Shown piece after piece: positions 1-7,968 of a stretch of 64,000 nucleotides of DNA. This DNA comes from Oscillospiraceae bacterium (GTDB lineage: Bacteria > Bacillota > Clostridia > Oscillospirales > QAMX01). The notes under the pieces were generated by a model. The model had not been told where the DNA came from. It made no database searches and worked only from the letters and a program-made list of their open reading frames with translations. The stretch lies in assembly GCA_015067715.1 (NCBI GenBank), contig SVLY01000006.1, positions 1 to 64,000 of the forward strand. The letters are read 5' to 3'. Each line of letters begins with the position of its first letter. The first letter of the stretch is position 1. A program made the position numbers and the translations under genes.

Positions 1-1131
1 TCTCAGCTCCCGGGGAGATACGGCGCGGCCGGTGTAGGGGCTGAACTCGTGGAGGTCGGCGCCACGGACGATAAGGCGCTTTCTGTTGAGCTCCATAATT
101 CCGTTTTTAATGCGGATCTCTCTGAAGCCCACCCGGGCGCTCTCAACGTCGGTGACCTTGCCCTCTCCGTCCAGCATTTCAAGTACAGCCGTGTAGAGAT
201 ACGGATCCTCGCAGTCCCATAGCTTGGGAGCGGGAAGGGAGAATTTTTCGTTTATAACGTACCTTGCCTCAAGGTAACGTGTGTGGTCGGCAAAACGGGC
301 TGTGGTGTGGGCGGCAAAAAGATTGCCGTCCCTATCAAAAAGGGAAACTCTCACCCGACAGCTTCCAAAGTACGGCACGGTGTTGTCCGGCCAGATCTTA
401 AGCCCCAGCTCTGCGTTTTCCAAAGTGTCCCCGAAAAGGGGCTCCAGCTTGAAATCTTCGATGTGGAGCGGAGCTTTTGAGATGAGCGTCACGTCGCGGT
501 AAATGCCGTGGACGTGCCAGTAGTCCTGGTCCTCAAGATAGCTTTGGGGGCTGTAGCGGTAGACCTTTACCGCCAGAGTGTTTTCCCCGGGGTGGAGAAG
601 TTCCGTCACGTCGAACTCGGCGGAGAGCTTGCTGTCCTCGGAAAAACCGAACTCACAGCCGTTTACCCCAAGGTGAAAGGCTGTCTCAACTCCGCCGAAA
701 TTAAGGTAGAACCTTCTTCCGTCCCAGCCCTGGGGCAGGGTGAAGGTGCGGTAAAAGCAGACGGTGAGGTTCTCTTTGGGAATAAGGGGTGCGCTGAGAT
801 CGGAAAGATCCTGGGTGACGGCGATCTCGTAGCTCTTGTCCTCCCGGTTAAAGGGGTAGATAACGTTTGTGTAGACCGGTTTTCCAACACCGTGGAGCTC
901 CCAGCAGGAGGGGATGGGCATTTTTTCATAGCCGGAAAAATCTGCTCCTGCCCAATCTGCGGGAACGGCCTCGGGACAGGGGGAGACGGAATAACTCCAC
1001 TCTCCGTTGAGGCAGAGCTTGTACGGAGATGCGCCCATGGCCTTTGCGGACTCAAGGTCGGCATAGGCGCCGTAGGGGGAGTGCATGGTTCTGCGGTTTT
1101 TGGAAGAGACGATCTCAAACTGTGAAAACAT
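1..1131 (-). CDS. Glycoside hydrolase family 2 (beta-galactosidase type), C-terminal part outside window
   Basis: This is the N-terminal part (at least 377 residues) of a large GH2 enzyme, probably a beta-galactosidase. The ATG at 1131 follows an AAGGAAGG ribosome site, and the frame stays open to base 1. The jelly-roll sugar-binding domain is recognisable from WELHGVGKPVYTNVIYPF near residue 75 and YWHVHGIYRDV near residue 205. The immunoglobulin-like domain follows, and the sequence RGADLHEFSPYTGRAV, equivalent to the RGVNRHE segment of LacZ, lies just before the edge. The catalytic glutamates would lie beyond the window, so substrate specificity is inferred from the family. No signal peptide is visible, which suggests a cytoplasmic enzyme acting on imported oligosaccharides. 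Confidence 0.9.
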   Translation of the reverse strand, partial: MFSQFEIVSSKNRRTMHSPYGAYADLESAKAMGASPYKLCLNGEWSYSVSPCPEAVPADWAGADFSGYEKMPIPSCWELHGVGKPVYTNVIYPFNREDKSYEIAVTQDLSDLSAPLIPKENLTVCFYRTFTLPQGWDGRRFYLNFGGVETAFHLGVNGCEFGFSEDSKLSAEFDVTELLHPGENTLAVKVYRYSPQSYLEDQDYWHVHGIYRDVTLISKAPLHIEDFKLEPLFGDTLENAELGLKIWPDNTVPYFGSCRVRVSLFDRDGNLFAAHTTARFADHTRYLEARYVINEKFSLPAPKLWDCEDPYLYTAVLEMLDGEGKVTDVESARVGFREIRIKNGIMELNRKRLIVRGADLHEFSPYTGRAVSPRELR

Positions 1132-1170
1132 GGGGGGTGCACCTTCCTTAAATCTCAGCTTCTTTTCTCA

Positions 1171-1200
1171 ATTATACCATACCAACCCCGGCAAAAACAA
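1171..1200 (-). promoter_or_regulatory. Putative sigma-A promoter of the GH2 gene
   Basis: On the minus strand TTGTTT is followed after 18 bases by TATAAT, about 40 bases upstream of the GH2 start codon. The -10 box is perfect and the -35 box is partial. Confidence 0.5.
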
Positions 1201-1209
1201 TGGGGAGGG

Positions 1210-1238
1210 TTGAAAAAAAGAGGGCATGGGAGTATAAT
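1210..1238 (+). promoter_or_regulatory. Putative sigma-A promoter of the sigma-factor gene
   Basis: TTGAAA at 1210-1215 and TATAAT at 1233-1238 are separated by 17 bases, upstream of the sigma-factor gene. It is divergent from the GH2 promoter in the same intergenic region. The sigma gene therefore appears to depend on the housekeeping sigma factor, although autoregulation cannot be excluded. Confidence 0.55.
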
Positions 1239-1323
1239 TGGCGTGAAACATTATTTTTATTTTCTTCGAACCTGACCCGGCCGCGGGCGACATTATGGGT
1301 GAAAGCTTTCAGATAACAGCGAG

Positions 1324-2961
1324 GTGAGAAAGGTGCAGCGGGAGCTTCTGTTGGGAGAGATGGATTTCCTCATGGGTCTTTGCATTTCCAAATGCGGGCG
1401 TATTTCTGCCGCAGAGGATCTTGCCCAGGAGACTCTGCTCTCTGCTCTTTTGTATCTGGAAAAGGGCGGAACCTTCCGCGAACCCAGAGCGTTTCTCGCC
1501 TCGGTGGTAAACCGGAAATACGCCGACACGCTCCGCCGGAAATACCGCCGGCCAACGGTATATATGGGGCCGGATGCGGATATTGCCTGCGAGGATGAGG
1601 GGATGGACGAAATACTCCGATCCGACGAGGCTCAGAGCGTCCGCAAAGAGGTGGCACACCTTGGTGAGTCCTACCGGAAGGTCATCGTCGGGCACTATTT
1701 CCACGGAAAAAGCGTGAGGGACCTCTCGCGCGAGCTCTGCATTCCGGAGGGCACGGTGAAAAGCCGTCTGGATGCGGGGAGAAAACTAATTAGGAAAGGG
1801 TTGGAAGAAATGAAAAACTATACCGAAAACAGCTATGCACCGAAAGCTCTCGCCGTGAGAAACAGCGGCCGCTGCGGTCTCAACGGCGAGCCCATGAACC
1901 TTACCGAAGACAGTATTCTGGCTCAGAATCTGCTTATTCTGGCATACGAAAAGCCCGTTACCGTGGCCGAGCTGAGCCGTGCCATCGGCGTCTCTGCGGC
2001 CTACGTTGAGCCCGAGGTGAACAAGCTGGTCTCCGGCGAGCTTATGAAGCGCACGGGTGACGGGAAGGTGTACACCGATTTTATCATCTACGATGCTCTG
2101 GACTTTGTGAAATACGTCCACGAGGCAGAGGCCTTCACCGATAAGTATATCAGCGCCTATACCGGGCCGGTCGAAAAGGCCATAGCCCTTCTGAAGACAA
2201 GACCCTATTACAGCCTTCGCCTTGAGCGTTTTATGATGATAAATGTTGCCCAAAACGGTCTGTACAGCAGTGCTGAAGCCTGCCGGGAAAAGCCCCAGGT
2301 GTTTCCCGACAGACCGAACGGCGGAAGCTGGATAGCCTTTGCAACGGTCTACCCCGAAAATTTCAAAATTCCCGAAGAGCTTCAGGGCAGAGAGGAATAC
2401 GGCATGAGCGGCAGACGGTGCACCGTTTTGGACAACTACCTTGGAAACGGGAAGCTGAAGCTCTACAATTTCGAGACCTCCCTTGACCCCACCGGGTGGA
2501 AAAAACACACGGGCTTTGGGTATTCGAACTTTATGGAGCTTGAGCAGGATATGCTGAAGACCTTCTACGTTGTGAAAAAAGGCATTGCCCCCGAAACCGT
2601 GGATCTGGATACCAGAATGATAAGCGGACTTTCACTTATGGAAGAGCGTGGGTTTATAAGTCTGAGCGGGGACAAGCCGGAGCTTCTGGTGCCCGTGCTG
2701 AACGGAGCAGAGGAGCGGGAGTTTTTTGATATCTGCCGGGGCGCGGCTGAGAGCTTTGGGGAGAAGATACGCGAGCCTCTTGCAGAGTATTGCAGAACCC
2801 ACGTAAAGCCCATTCCGCCCCATCTGGACAGTGTGCCCGACCAAAAACGCACCATGCCCTACGAGCCGGATACCATGATGTTCGTGTACGGCGCAATAGC
2901 CCGGGGTATCCACCCGAGGGATATCGGACCTGCGCCGGAGACCGTTGTTGTTTTCGACTGA
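1324..2961 (+). CDS. ECF-type sigma-70 factor with long C-terminal extension
   Basis: The first ~165 residues are an extracytoplasmic-function-type sigma factor. Region 2 contains AAEDLAQETLL near residues 29-39. Region 4 contains the helix-turn-helix GKSVRDLSRELCIPEGTVKSRL near residues 129-150. ECF factors are normally about 160-200 residues, but this one runs to 545. The extension begins with a winged-helix-like segment (EKPVTVAELSRAIGVSAAYVEPEVNKL in outline, about 209-235) and continues with ~300 residues I do not recognise. No anti-sigma gene is adjacent, so the extension may do the sensing. The exact start is uncertain: GTG 1324 is used, an in-frame stop lies at 1300-1302, and a second GTG lies at 1333. 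A ten-codon frame (ATG 1295) ends over the GTG. Confidence 0.8.
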   Translation: MRKVQRELLLGEMDFLMGLCISKCGRISAAEDLAQETLLSALLYLEKGGTFREPRAFLASVVNRKYADTLRRKYRRPTVYMGPDADIACEDEGMDEILRSDEAQSVRKEVAHLGESYRKVIVGHYFHGKSVRDLSRELCIPEGTVKSRLDAGRKLIRKGLEEMKNYTENSYAPKALAVRNSGRCGLNGEPMNLTEDSILAQNLLILAYEKPVTVAELSRAIGVSAAYVEPEVNKLVSGELMKRTGDGKVYTDFIIYDALDFVKYVHEAEAFTDKYISAYTGPVEKAIALLKTRPYYSLRLERFMMINVAQNGLYSSAEACREKPQVFPDRPNGGSWIAFATVYPENFKIPEELQGREEYGMSGRRCTVLDNYLGNGKLKLYNFETSLDPTGWKKHTGFGYSNFMELEQDMLKTFYVVKKGIAPETVDLDTRMISGLSLMEERGFISLSGDKPELLVPVLNGAEEREFFDICRGAAESFGEKIREPLAEYCRTHVKPIPPHLDSVPDQKRTMPYEPDTMMFVYGAIARGIHPRDIGPAPETVVVFD

Positions 2962-2978
2962 GCGTAAAAAAAATAACG

Positions 2979-3014
2979 GCCTGCCCGGTTTTTGAGGATC
3001 GGGCAGGTCGTTTT
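2979..3014. terminator. Bidirectional terminator between the sigma-factor gene and the CBS gene
   Basis: The inverted repeat GGCCTGCCCG / CGGGCAGGTC is flanked by an A-run on the left and a T-run on the right. It can terminate both of the convergent genes. Confidence 0.8.
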
Positions 3015-3019
3015 TGCGG

Positions 3020-3436
3020 TCAGACGGTGGGGGATATCCCCTTTTGTTCGGCAAGCCAGGCGATAACTCCCCGACGGGTGAGAATTCCGCAGAGGGTGTT
3101 CCGGCTGTCGATTATGGGAACGAAGTTCTGGTTCAGAGCCGAGCCGATAACCTCGGCTTCGGTGGCGTCGATGCTGATGGGCGGACAGAAATCTCTGCGA
3201 ACAAGCTCGGCAACGCTGTGTTTTTCCATTTCCTGCAGGTCGAGAGCACCGGCACTGAGGATAAATCTCAGAAAATCACCCTCGCTTACGCAACCGATAA
3301 AGTGACTTTCCTCGTCCAGAACGGGAATTGCGGTGTAGCCGTTTCGGGTCATGATCTCCCAACCCTGGCGCACTGTCTGTTTTTCGCTGAGAAGCACGGT
3401 ACAGGCGCGGGGTATCATTATTTTTGCGATGTTCAT
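3020..3436 (-). CDS. CBS-domain pair protein
   Basis: A stand-alone protein of 138 residues made almost entirely of two CBS motifs (a Bateman module). The first ends in VLDEESHFIGCVSEGDFLR and the second in PIIDSRNTLCGILTRRGVI. Such modules bind adenosine nucleotides and regulate partner proteins, but no partner is indicated by the neighbourhood. Start ATG 3436 is supported by GGAGTG ten bases upstream. It is convergent with the sigma-factor gene and shares its terminator. The ligand and target are unknown. Confidence 0.85.
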   Translation of the reverse strand: MNIAKIMIPRACTVLLSEKQTVRQGWEIMTRNGYTAIPVLDEESHFIGCVSEGDFLRFILSAGALDLQEMEKHSVAELVRRDFCPPISIDATEAEVIGSALNQNFVPIIDSRNTLCGILTRRGVIAWLAEQKGISPTV

Positions 3437-3519
3437 TGGCGATCACTCCTTTTCGTCTCCATTATACCACCCTGTCGCCGGGTATTTGGAGATAAAATGT
3501 AAATTATCGTCTATTTTTA

Positions 3520-5940
3520 TTAACTCAGCTTTTTCAGCGTGAGCGGCCCTTTCAGACCGCCGCCGTTCACCTCGCGCTCGAAGGTGGCGCTGAGCTGGTG
3601 GCCGTCGCAGTGCTTGTGGTCAAAGAGGGAATAGACGTCCGTTACGTTGATGCGGTTGCAGGAGGTGTTTGCAACGCATATCTCAAGGGAGTTTTTCTCC
3701 CGGAGAAGCTCTCCGGAAAAGCGGAGGACGAAGGGGGAAAGAGAGGCAATGCCGATATCCGTTCCGTTCAGCCGTACGCCGGCGGTGTTTTCCACGGCGC
3801 CAAGGTCGAGCTCGTAAAAGTCTCCGCCCAAAAATTCTCCGTCAAGCTCAAATTCTCCGGAATAGGTGGCCTCGCCGGAAAAATCTCTGCCGAAATACTT
3901 TTCCCATGGGCCGCACTCTGCCGGAATACCCTGGGGCGAGGGGACGTTGTCCTTGTGGGCGCCGGTGCGGTCTATGAAGAGCTCTGCGGTCTTTGTGAGA
4001 GTAAAGCCGCACAGAACGGGGCGGACGTCCACGGGGGAGAGAGCGGGCTCAACTCCGTCCGGCGCTGTGTCGGAAAAGAGTATTGCCGCAGTTTCGCCAA
4101 AGTCAAGGGTGAGAGAGGTGGCTTCAAAGGGTTCAACTCTGCCGTCCTCGATCCAAAGGCGGTATGCCGGGCGGTTCTCGGCAAAGCGGATATCGCCCTT
4201 TTGCACACGGCAGTCTTCGTTGAAAACGAGGTAGAGCGTTGCGCCGTCGGGAAGATTTCGCTTTGAAAGGCGGAAATTTTCGTTTTCCACGGCGGCAACG
4301 GGGGTGGCACGGGAGGAGAGGAAGGGGGCAAGCTTTTGGCTCACGTCTTCGGGAACGAGAGCGCCTTCGGGGATCAGCACCTTTTCGTAGGCGGCAAGCC
4401 CCATGGAGAGTCTGCCGTTGTTGATCTCTGCCCGGCGGACGAAATCGTCGTCGATAAGGTCAAAGGAACAGCCCTGTTTTTCAAGCTCAACGCCCAGCGC
4501 GTGGAAGGCGTCGGCATTTTCGCCCCGGCAGACGTTTTCGCAGGGCATATAAAGTGCGTTTTTCACCTCTGCCGTGCCAAGTCTTGCAAGATAGGCCAAA
4601 CGGGAGAGGTATTTGTTTATGGCGTTCAGGTGTTCAAAGCCCGGGCGAACGTCCGTGAAAAGGGGACGGATCCTGGGCTGGGAATAGTGGAGGGAGTTGC
4701 AGTTGAAAACGTTTATGCCTCTCACCGCCTGAGCGCCGAAGACGTAGCGCATTATCTCCGGAGTGGTGCCTTCGCCGTAGCAGGCGAGGCTTTCGGTAAG
4801 GGCGAGACCCGTTCCCACCTGTGCCGCCGCAGAGGATGCAAACCTTGGGAAGAAGGGCACGGAATATTCGACCCTTTGGGTGCTGAGCCCCTCCGGGTAG
4901 ATATGGCGGTAGATAACGTCCACCCCGGGAACGTCGAAGAGTCTGAGCGCCTCAAGGGGTCTTGCGTAACAGGGCAGGCGAAGTATCATGCTCTCAAGGT
5001 CGTGGTCGTTGTCCACGTGGCCGATGGCCATAATGCCGTTTTCGTGGCACCAATCCTGAATGGGCTTGAAAAAGTTTTGGTTGACAAGCTTTGAGACCAG
5101 CCTTCGCCTGTCGGCCATGGCAAGCTTTTCTTTTTCGGTAATCGCAGGCGCCCGGTAGGATATCTGGGGCAGGTAGTCCAGAATATCGTAGCCGTACTCC
5201 TCGAAAAACATATCCTCAAAGCCCCGGGTCCAGCCGTCCGGCTCGACGGCGGCTTCGTCGTCGAAAATATAGGTGTAATAGGTTCCGAAATCCTCGCCGA
5301 GGAACTTTTTGTAGCGCTCGTGGGTTAGCTCCAGGAAAAGCCGGGTGGTCTCGGGATTCATAATGTCGGTGTCGAATTCCTCGTCGTGGTCAACACGGAA
5401 GGCCACGCGGATATAGCGGTATTCAAAGACCTTGGAAACGCCGTCGCAGACGATGGGACCGCGAATACGGGTGAACGTGCCGTCCTGGGCTTTGGTGAAT
5501 GCCGCAAGAAAGCTCTCGTGGTTTTCCGGGGGAGTGTAGGTCATGCCCTTTGCAAGGGGTATCTCAATAGCCGCGGCACGGTGACGGCCAAGCTCGGGGT
5601 GCATTTTGGCGATCTTTTTGCAGGCACTTCCCGAGGGCCAGCCGCCCTCGTCGTAAAGCCACGCCGCAAAGCCCATGGACTTTGCCTTTTGGGTGAAATA
5701 TTTGAAGATCTCAAAGTATTCGTCAGAGAGGTATTCGGGCTTCATGTCCGCGTCCACGGTCTGGGGACGGAAGGCTTTAGGCTCGGGAATAACGTAAACC
5801 GCGCCTATTCCGGCACTTTTCAGCATGGCAAGACCGCGGTCAATGCCCTCTTTGGTTATCTCCGTGTCCCATACCCAGGCATAAGCCGAAGCGTATTGGG
5901 CGGTGGGGTTTTTGAAAAGAGTACGGTCGAAAGCGTTCAT
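3520..5940 (-). CDS. Glycoside hydrolase, GH106-like (alpha-L-rhamnosidase type)
   Basis: An 806-residue protein with no signal peptide. The N-terminal catalytic region carries AWLYDEGGWPSG near residues 95-106, a hallmark of the GH106-related glycosidases of gut Firmicutes and Bacteroidetes. About residues 640-780 look like a galactose-binding-type beta-sandwich (a segment with LDLGAVENTAGVRLNG is typical). The likely role is removal of alpha-L-rhamnose or a similar sugar from imported plant or host glycans, but the specificity is only a family-level inference. Start ATG 5940 follows GGGAGATC. It lies near the GH2 gene on the same strand, separated by the convergent sigma/CBS pair. Confidence 0.7.
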   Translation of the reverse strand: MNAFDRTLFKNPTAQYASAYAWVWDTEITKEGIDRGLAMLKSAGIGAVYVIPEPKAFRPQTVDADMKPEYLSDEYFEIFKYFTQKAKSMGFAAWLYDEGGWPSGSACKKIAKMHPELGRHRAAAIEIPLAKGMTYTPPENHESFLAAFTKAQDGTFTRIRGPIVCDGVSKVFEYRYIRVAFRVDHDEEFDTDIMNPETTRLFLELTHERYKKFLGEDFGTYYTYIFDDEAAVEPDGWTRGFEDMFFEEYGYDILDYLPQISYRAPAITEKEKLAMADRRRLVSKLVNQNFFKPIQDWCHENGIMAIGHVDNDHDLESMILRLPCYARPLEALRLFDVPGVDVIYRHIYPEGLSTQRVEYSVPFFPRFASSAAAQVGTGLALTESLACYGEGTTPEIMRYVFGAQAVRGINVFNCNSLHYSQPRIRPLFTDVRPGFEHLNAINKYLSRLAYLARLGTAEVKNALYMPCENVCRGENADAFHALGVELEKQGCSFDLIDDDFVRRAEINNGRLSMGLAAYEKVLIPEGALVPEDVSQKLAPFLSSRATPVAAVENENFRLSKRNLPDGATLYLVFNEDCRVQKGDIRFAENRPAYRLWIEDGRVEPFEATSLTLDFGETAAILFSDTAPDGVEPALSPVDVRPVLCGFTLTKTAELFIDRTGAHKDNVPSPQGIPAECGPWEKYFGRDFSGEATYSGEFELDGEFLGGDFYELDLGAVENTAGVRLNGTDIGIASLSPFVLRFSGELLREKNSLEICVANTSCNRINVTDVYSLFDHKHCDGHQLSATFEREVNGGGLKGPLTLKKLS

Positions 5941-6049
5941 GGCATCTGATCTCCCGGGGGATGAAAAAATCTATGTTTCGCTCAAAGATATTGTACCACA
6001 AACCGGGTCCCGGTGCAAAGGGGAATTTGAAAAACGTGGGGGAGTTGAG

Positions 6050-6203
6050 CATTTCAATGAAATCGCGCATAGCGCGATGAAATCCTCACTCCGTTCGGAT
6101 GAAATCTGCTTCGCAGATGAAATTAAATCCGTCCCTGCTCCCGACGGAGTCGGATTTCATCACGAAGTGATCTATTCCGTCCGCAAGGACGGATTTAGCT
6201 GAA
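6050..6203. repeat. Array of six small palindromes joined by GAAAT
   Basis: Six hairpins follow one another: ATCGCGC/GCGCGAT, ATCC/GGAT, ATCTGC/GCAGAT, AAATCCG/CGGATTT, ATCAC/GTGAT and CCGTCC/GGACGG. Several are separated by GAAAT. The stems differ in sequence but share the linker, so this is neither a CRISPR array nor a simple tandem repeat. It resembles the intergenic palindromic elements seen in many gut Clostridia and contains no supportable gene. A comparable array lies at 63041-63166. Confidence 0.7.
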
Positions 6204-6241
6204 AAGAACCCACTTTTGTTAAAACAAAAGTGGGTTCTTTT
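6202..6241. terminator. Strong hairpin, terminator-like
   Basis: A near-perfect inverted repeat, AAAAGAACCCACTTTTGTT / ACAAAAGTGGGTTCTTTT, sits directly next to the tRNA-like remnant at 6244. On the minus strand it stands to that remnant as the 6381-6420 hairpin stands to the intact tRNA, which suggests an old tRNA terminator. Confidence 0.6.
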
Positions 6242-6243
6242 CT

Positions 6244-6272
6244 TATGCGGGTAACAGGATTTGTGAACCTGC
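6244..6272 (-). pseudogene. Remnant of tRNA-Leu 3' end (T-arm and acceptor strand)
   Basis: The sequence matches the 3' end of the intact tRNA-Leu at 6421-6450, from the discriminator base through the T-arm, with a two-base insertion in the T-loop. The rest of the tRNA is absent. In its place is the inverted repeat at 6271-6326. It may be a decayed tandem copy or an attachment-site-like duplication. Confidence 0.65.
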
Positions 6273-6349
6273 ATCCAGGCGGAAGTTTGGGATAAGACCT
6301 AAGTCTTGGGATAAGCGCCTGGATGCTGTTAAATCTCCTGCGGAGATTT
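6271..6349. repeat. Nested inverted repeats between tRNA remnant and tRNA-Leu
   Basis: A perfect 11-base inverted repeat, GCATCCAGGCG (6271-6281) and CGCCTGGATGC (6316-6326), encloses a smaller one, AAGAC/GTCTT. It is followed by AAATCTCC/GGAGATTT at 6331-6349. No gene or recognised RNA family is seen here. Confidence 0.6.
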
Positions 6350-6380
6350 AATAGGTTCTGCATCGGCAAACCTGAATTAA

Positions 6381-6420
6381 GAATAAGACCCCCGGGACAA
6401 GCCCGGAGGTCTTATTCTTA
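6381..6420 (-). terminator. Terminator of tRNA-Leu
   Basis: The inverted repeat AATAAGACCTCCGGGC / CCCGGGGGTCTTATT lies immediately downstream of the tRNA 3' end on the minus strand. Confidence 0.75.
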
Positions 6421-6501
6421 TGCGGGTAACAGGATTTGAACCTGCACGGGTGAACCGATGGAACCTAAATCCATTGCGTCTGCCAATTCCGCCATACCCG
6501 C
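6421..6501 (-). tRNA. tRNA-Leu (anticodon UAG)
   Basis: The minus strand folds as a class II tRNA of about 81 bases. The acceptor stem is GCGGGTA/TACCCGC. The D-arm is of leucine type (GGCGGAATTGGCAGACGC). The anticodon stem ATGGA/TCCAT has loop TTTAGGT, giving anticodon UAG. There is a short variable arm, and a T-arm with GGTTCAAATCC. The 3' CCA is not encoded. Its own promoter lies at 6543-6571. Confidence 0.95.
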
Positions 6502-6506
6502 GTATT

Positions 6507-6531
6507 CGGTTGACGGCTTCTCCGTCAACCG
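6507..6531 (-). repeat. Hairpin in the 5' leader of tRNA-Leu
   Basis: CGGTTGACGG / CCGTCAACCG is a perfect 10-base stem with a five-base loop. It lies between the promoter and the first base of the tRNA, so it would be part of the precursor leader. Confidence 0.6.
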
Positions 6532-6542
6532 AGCTTCCGTTA

Positions 6543-6571
6543 ATTATATAATTTTTCGGTCTCTTTGTCAA
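6543..6571 (-). promoter_or_regulatory. Consensus promoter of tRNA-Leu
   Basis: On the minus strand TTGACA and TATAAT are separated by exactly 17 bases. The -35 box overlaps the stop codon of the upstream zinc-ribbon gene. Confidence 0.85.
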
Positions 6572-7062
6572 TAAAGGGAATAGATTATCTCGTAAAAGAT
6601 ATCCTGAAGAATGGGCATAACTGCGGCGCCTGCGATGGCGGCGATTATCACCATGATTATGCCGGTAACAACTGCAATTGCCAGGGAGAGTAGGTAGAAA
6701 AGCAAAATGCCCCGGGCCATGTTGCGCTTGTTTATCTTGTGGCATCCGCCGCAGGCCCAGACGATGGTGAGAACAAAGCCCACAAGGGGAATGCAGAGCA
6801 GAAGAAAATTCCCAACGTACCCCCAGGCAGAAACGGGAGCGTAACGGCTGGTGGGGGCGGGACGGGGATCGGGATCGGCCGGAGGAGTGGGCTGGGGAAT
6901 AGGCTGGGGTTGGGGCTGAGGTTGGGGCTGGGGTTCGGGTTCCGGTTCCGGCTGGGGCTGGGGAATGGCAACGGGCTGGACAACTTCGGCTTTTGTTCCG
7001 CATTCCGGGCAGAACAGATCGCCGTCTTCAAGCTTAGTGCCGCATTCAGCGCAGAATTTCAT
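6568..7062 (-). CDS. Zinc-ribbon membrane protein with Pro-Gln/Glu repeat linker
   Basis: A 164-residue protein of unknown function. Residues 1-25 form a zinc ribbon with two CxxC pairs (CAECG and CPECG). Residues ~30-75 are a low-complexity linker built of PQPQ, PEPE and PQPQ steps. Two or three membrane segments follow (GYVGNFLLLCIPLVGFVLTI and a second stretch LFYLLSLAIAVVTGIIMVII in outline). This layout, ribbon-linker-membrane, is common in Firmicutes proteins but has no assigned activity. The linker may span cytosolic space between the ribbon and the membrane. GGAGAG lies upstream of ATG 7062 at a rather long spacing. Confidence 0.75.
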   Translation of the reverse strand: MKFCAECGTKLEDGDLFCPECGTKAEVVQPVAIPQPQPEPEPEPQPQPQPQPQPIPQPTPPADPDPRPAPTSRYAPVSAWGYVGNFLLLCIPLVGFVLTIVWACGGCHKINKRNMARGILLFYLLSLAIAVVTGIIMVIIAAIAGAAVMPILQDIFYEIIYSLY

Positions 7063-7098
7063 TTTCTTTTGTGTCTCTCCTTCTTTTTTTTTCTGTTT

Positions 7099-7905
7099 TT
7101 ATGCGTTCTTTGGATATACTCCGTAAAGGTGGACGATGTTCAGATCCTCCGGCATATCAAGCCCGTGGGAACCAAGGTCGCCGTCTATCTCGTGACAGCC
7201 GTGATCCATGGCAAAACCGATGAGGGTATCGTGGTGAGCCCAGCTCTTTTTTATCTGAGCCGCAAACTGGGCAAAGGCCATAACGTTTGCCCGAAGCTCG
7301 GCGATAGAGCGCACGCTCTCGGGTGCCCACCGGTGCATGGTGCCGTCGTAATTTCCGTTGTAAACGGCGATAAAATCGTATTTGTCCTCTTCAATAAGTC
7401 TTGAGGCACAGGCGTTTATCTCGGCGACGGTGTCAAAAATGTAATAGTCCATTTCCCGTTCGAGATAAATGTGCGCCATGCTGGACGAGGTGTCTGCAAC
7501 GATTGCGGCCTTTTTGCCGGCGCGTATGAGAGCGTCAAAGAGGGTGTCTATGGTGATAACGGGCTTTTCGTAGCGCGTGATGCCATGGACGGAGGGCTGA
7601 GCGCCGGTGTACATGGTGCCAAAGCACACCGGAGTGACCGAGGGCATCACGGTGCAAAATTCAATGTCCAGAGGTGCAGCGTCGTCGGCGGGGTCAAAAT
7701 AGGAACGGTATTTGTCGTAGATCCACTCACCGATGGCGTCGGGGTTGTACATGAATATCCTGTCGGCTTTTCTTCCGGAGAGCTTTTCTGAAACGTAGTC
7801 GGTGAGCTTTTCACACTTCGGCGCGGCCTGGGCGGGAGCTTCAATGCCCATAACGTCCGCAAGGGCGGCGCAGAGAGTGTCCAGGGAGCGGCTGTTGAGT
7901 CTCAT
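7099..7905 (-). CDS. Alkaline phosphatase superfamily protein (phosphodiesterase/nucleotide pyrophosphatase-like)
   Basis: A 268-residue cytoplasmic protein of the metal-dependent alkaline phosphatase fold. MPSVTPVCFGTMYTG near residues 85-100 resembles the nucleophile segment of type I phosphodiesterases, and a C-terminal DHGCHE near residue 233 resembles the second metal-binding motif. It is much shorter than secreted nucleotide pyrophosphatases. The substrate is unknown. ATG 7905 is preferred because GAGGTGA stands eight bases before it, whereas an upstream in-frame GTG at 7917 lies inside that ribosome site. The PiT gene lies upstream on the same strand with a 63-base gap, hinting at phosphate metabolism. 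Confidence 0.7.
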   Translation of the reverse strand: MRLNSRSLDTLCAALADVMGIEAPAQAAPKCEKLTDYVSEKLSGRKADRIFMYNPDAIGEWIYDKYRSYFDPADDAAPLDIEFCTVMPSVTPVCFGTMYTGAQPSVHGITRYEKPVITIDTLFDALIRAGKKAAIVADTSSSMAHIYLEREMDYYIFDTVAEINACASRLIEEDKYDFIAVYNGNYDGTMHRWAPESVRSIAELRANVMAFAQFAAQIKKSWAHHDTLIGFAMDHGCHEIDGDLGSHGLDMPEDLNIVHLYGVYPKNA

Positions 7906-7968
7906 TGGGGTTATCACCTCGTTTTTTTGAATGGCGTGGTACGAATATATTATATCACATTTTTTTGC

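Noticed and set aside
508-1125. 205-codon plus-strand frame near the left edge
   Set aside because: It is antisense to the GH2 gene, whose sugar-binding motifs are clear. No motif is seen in this frame.
6050-6203. CRISPR array
   Set aside because: The stems differ from one unit to the next and the units are too short. There are no equal-length unique spacers between identical repeats and no cas genes.
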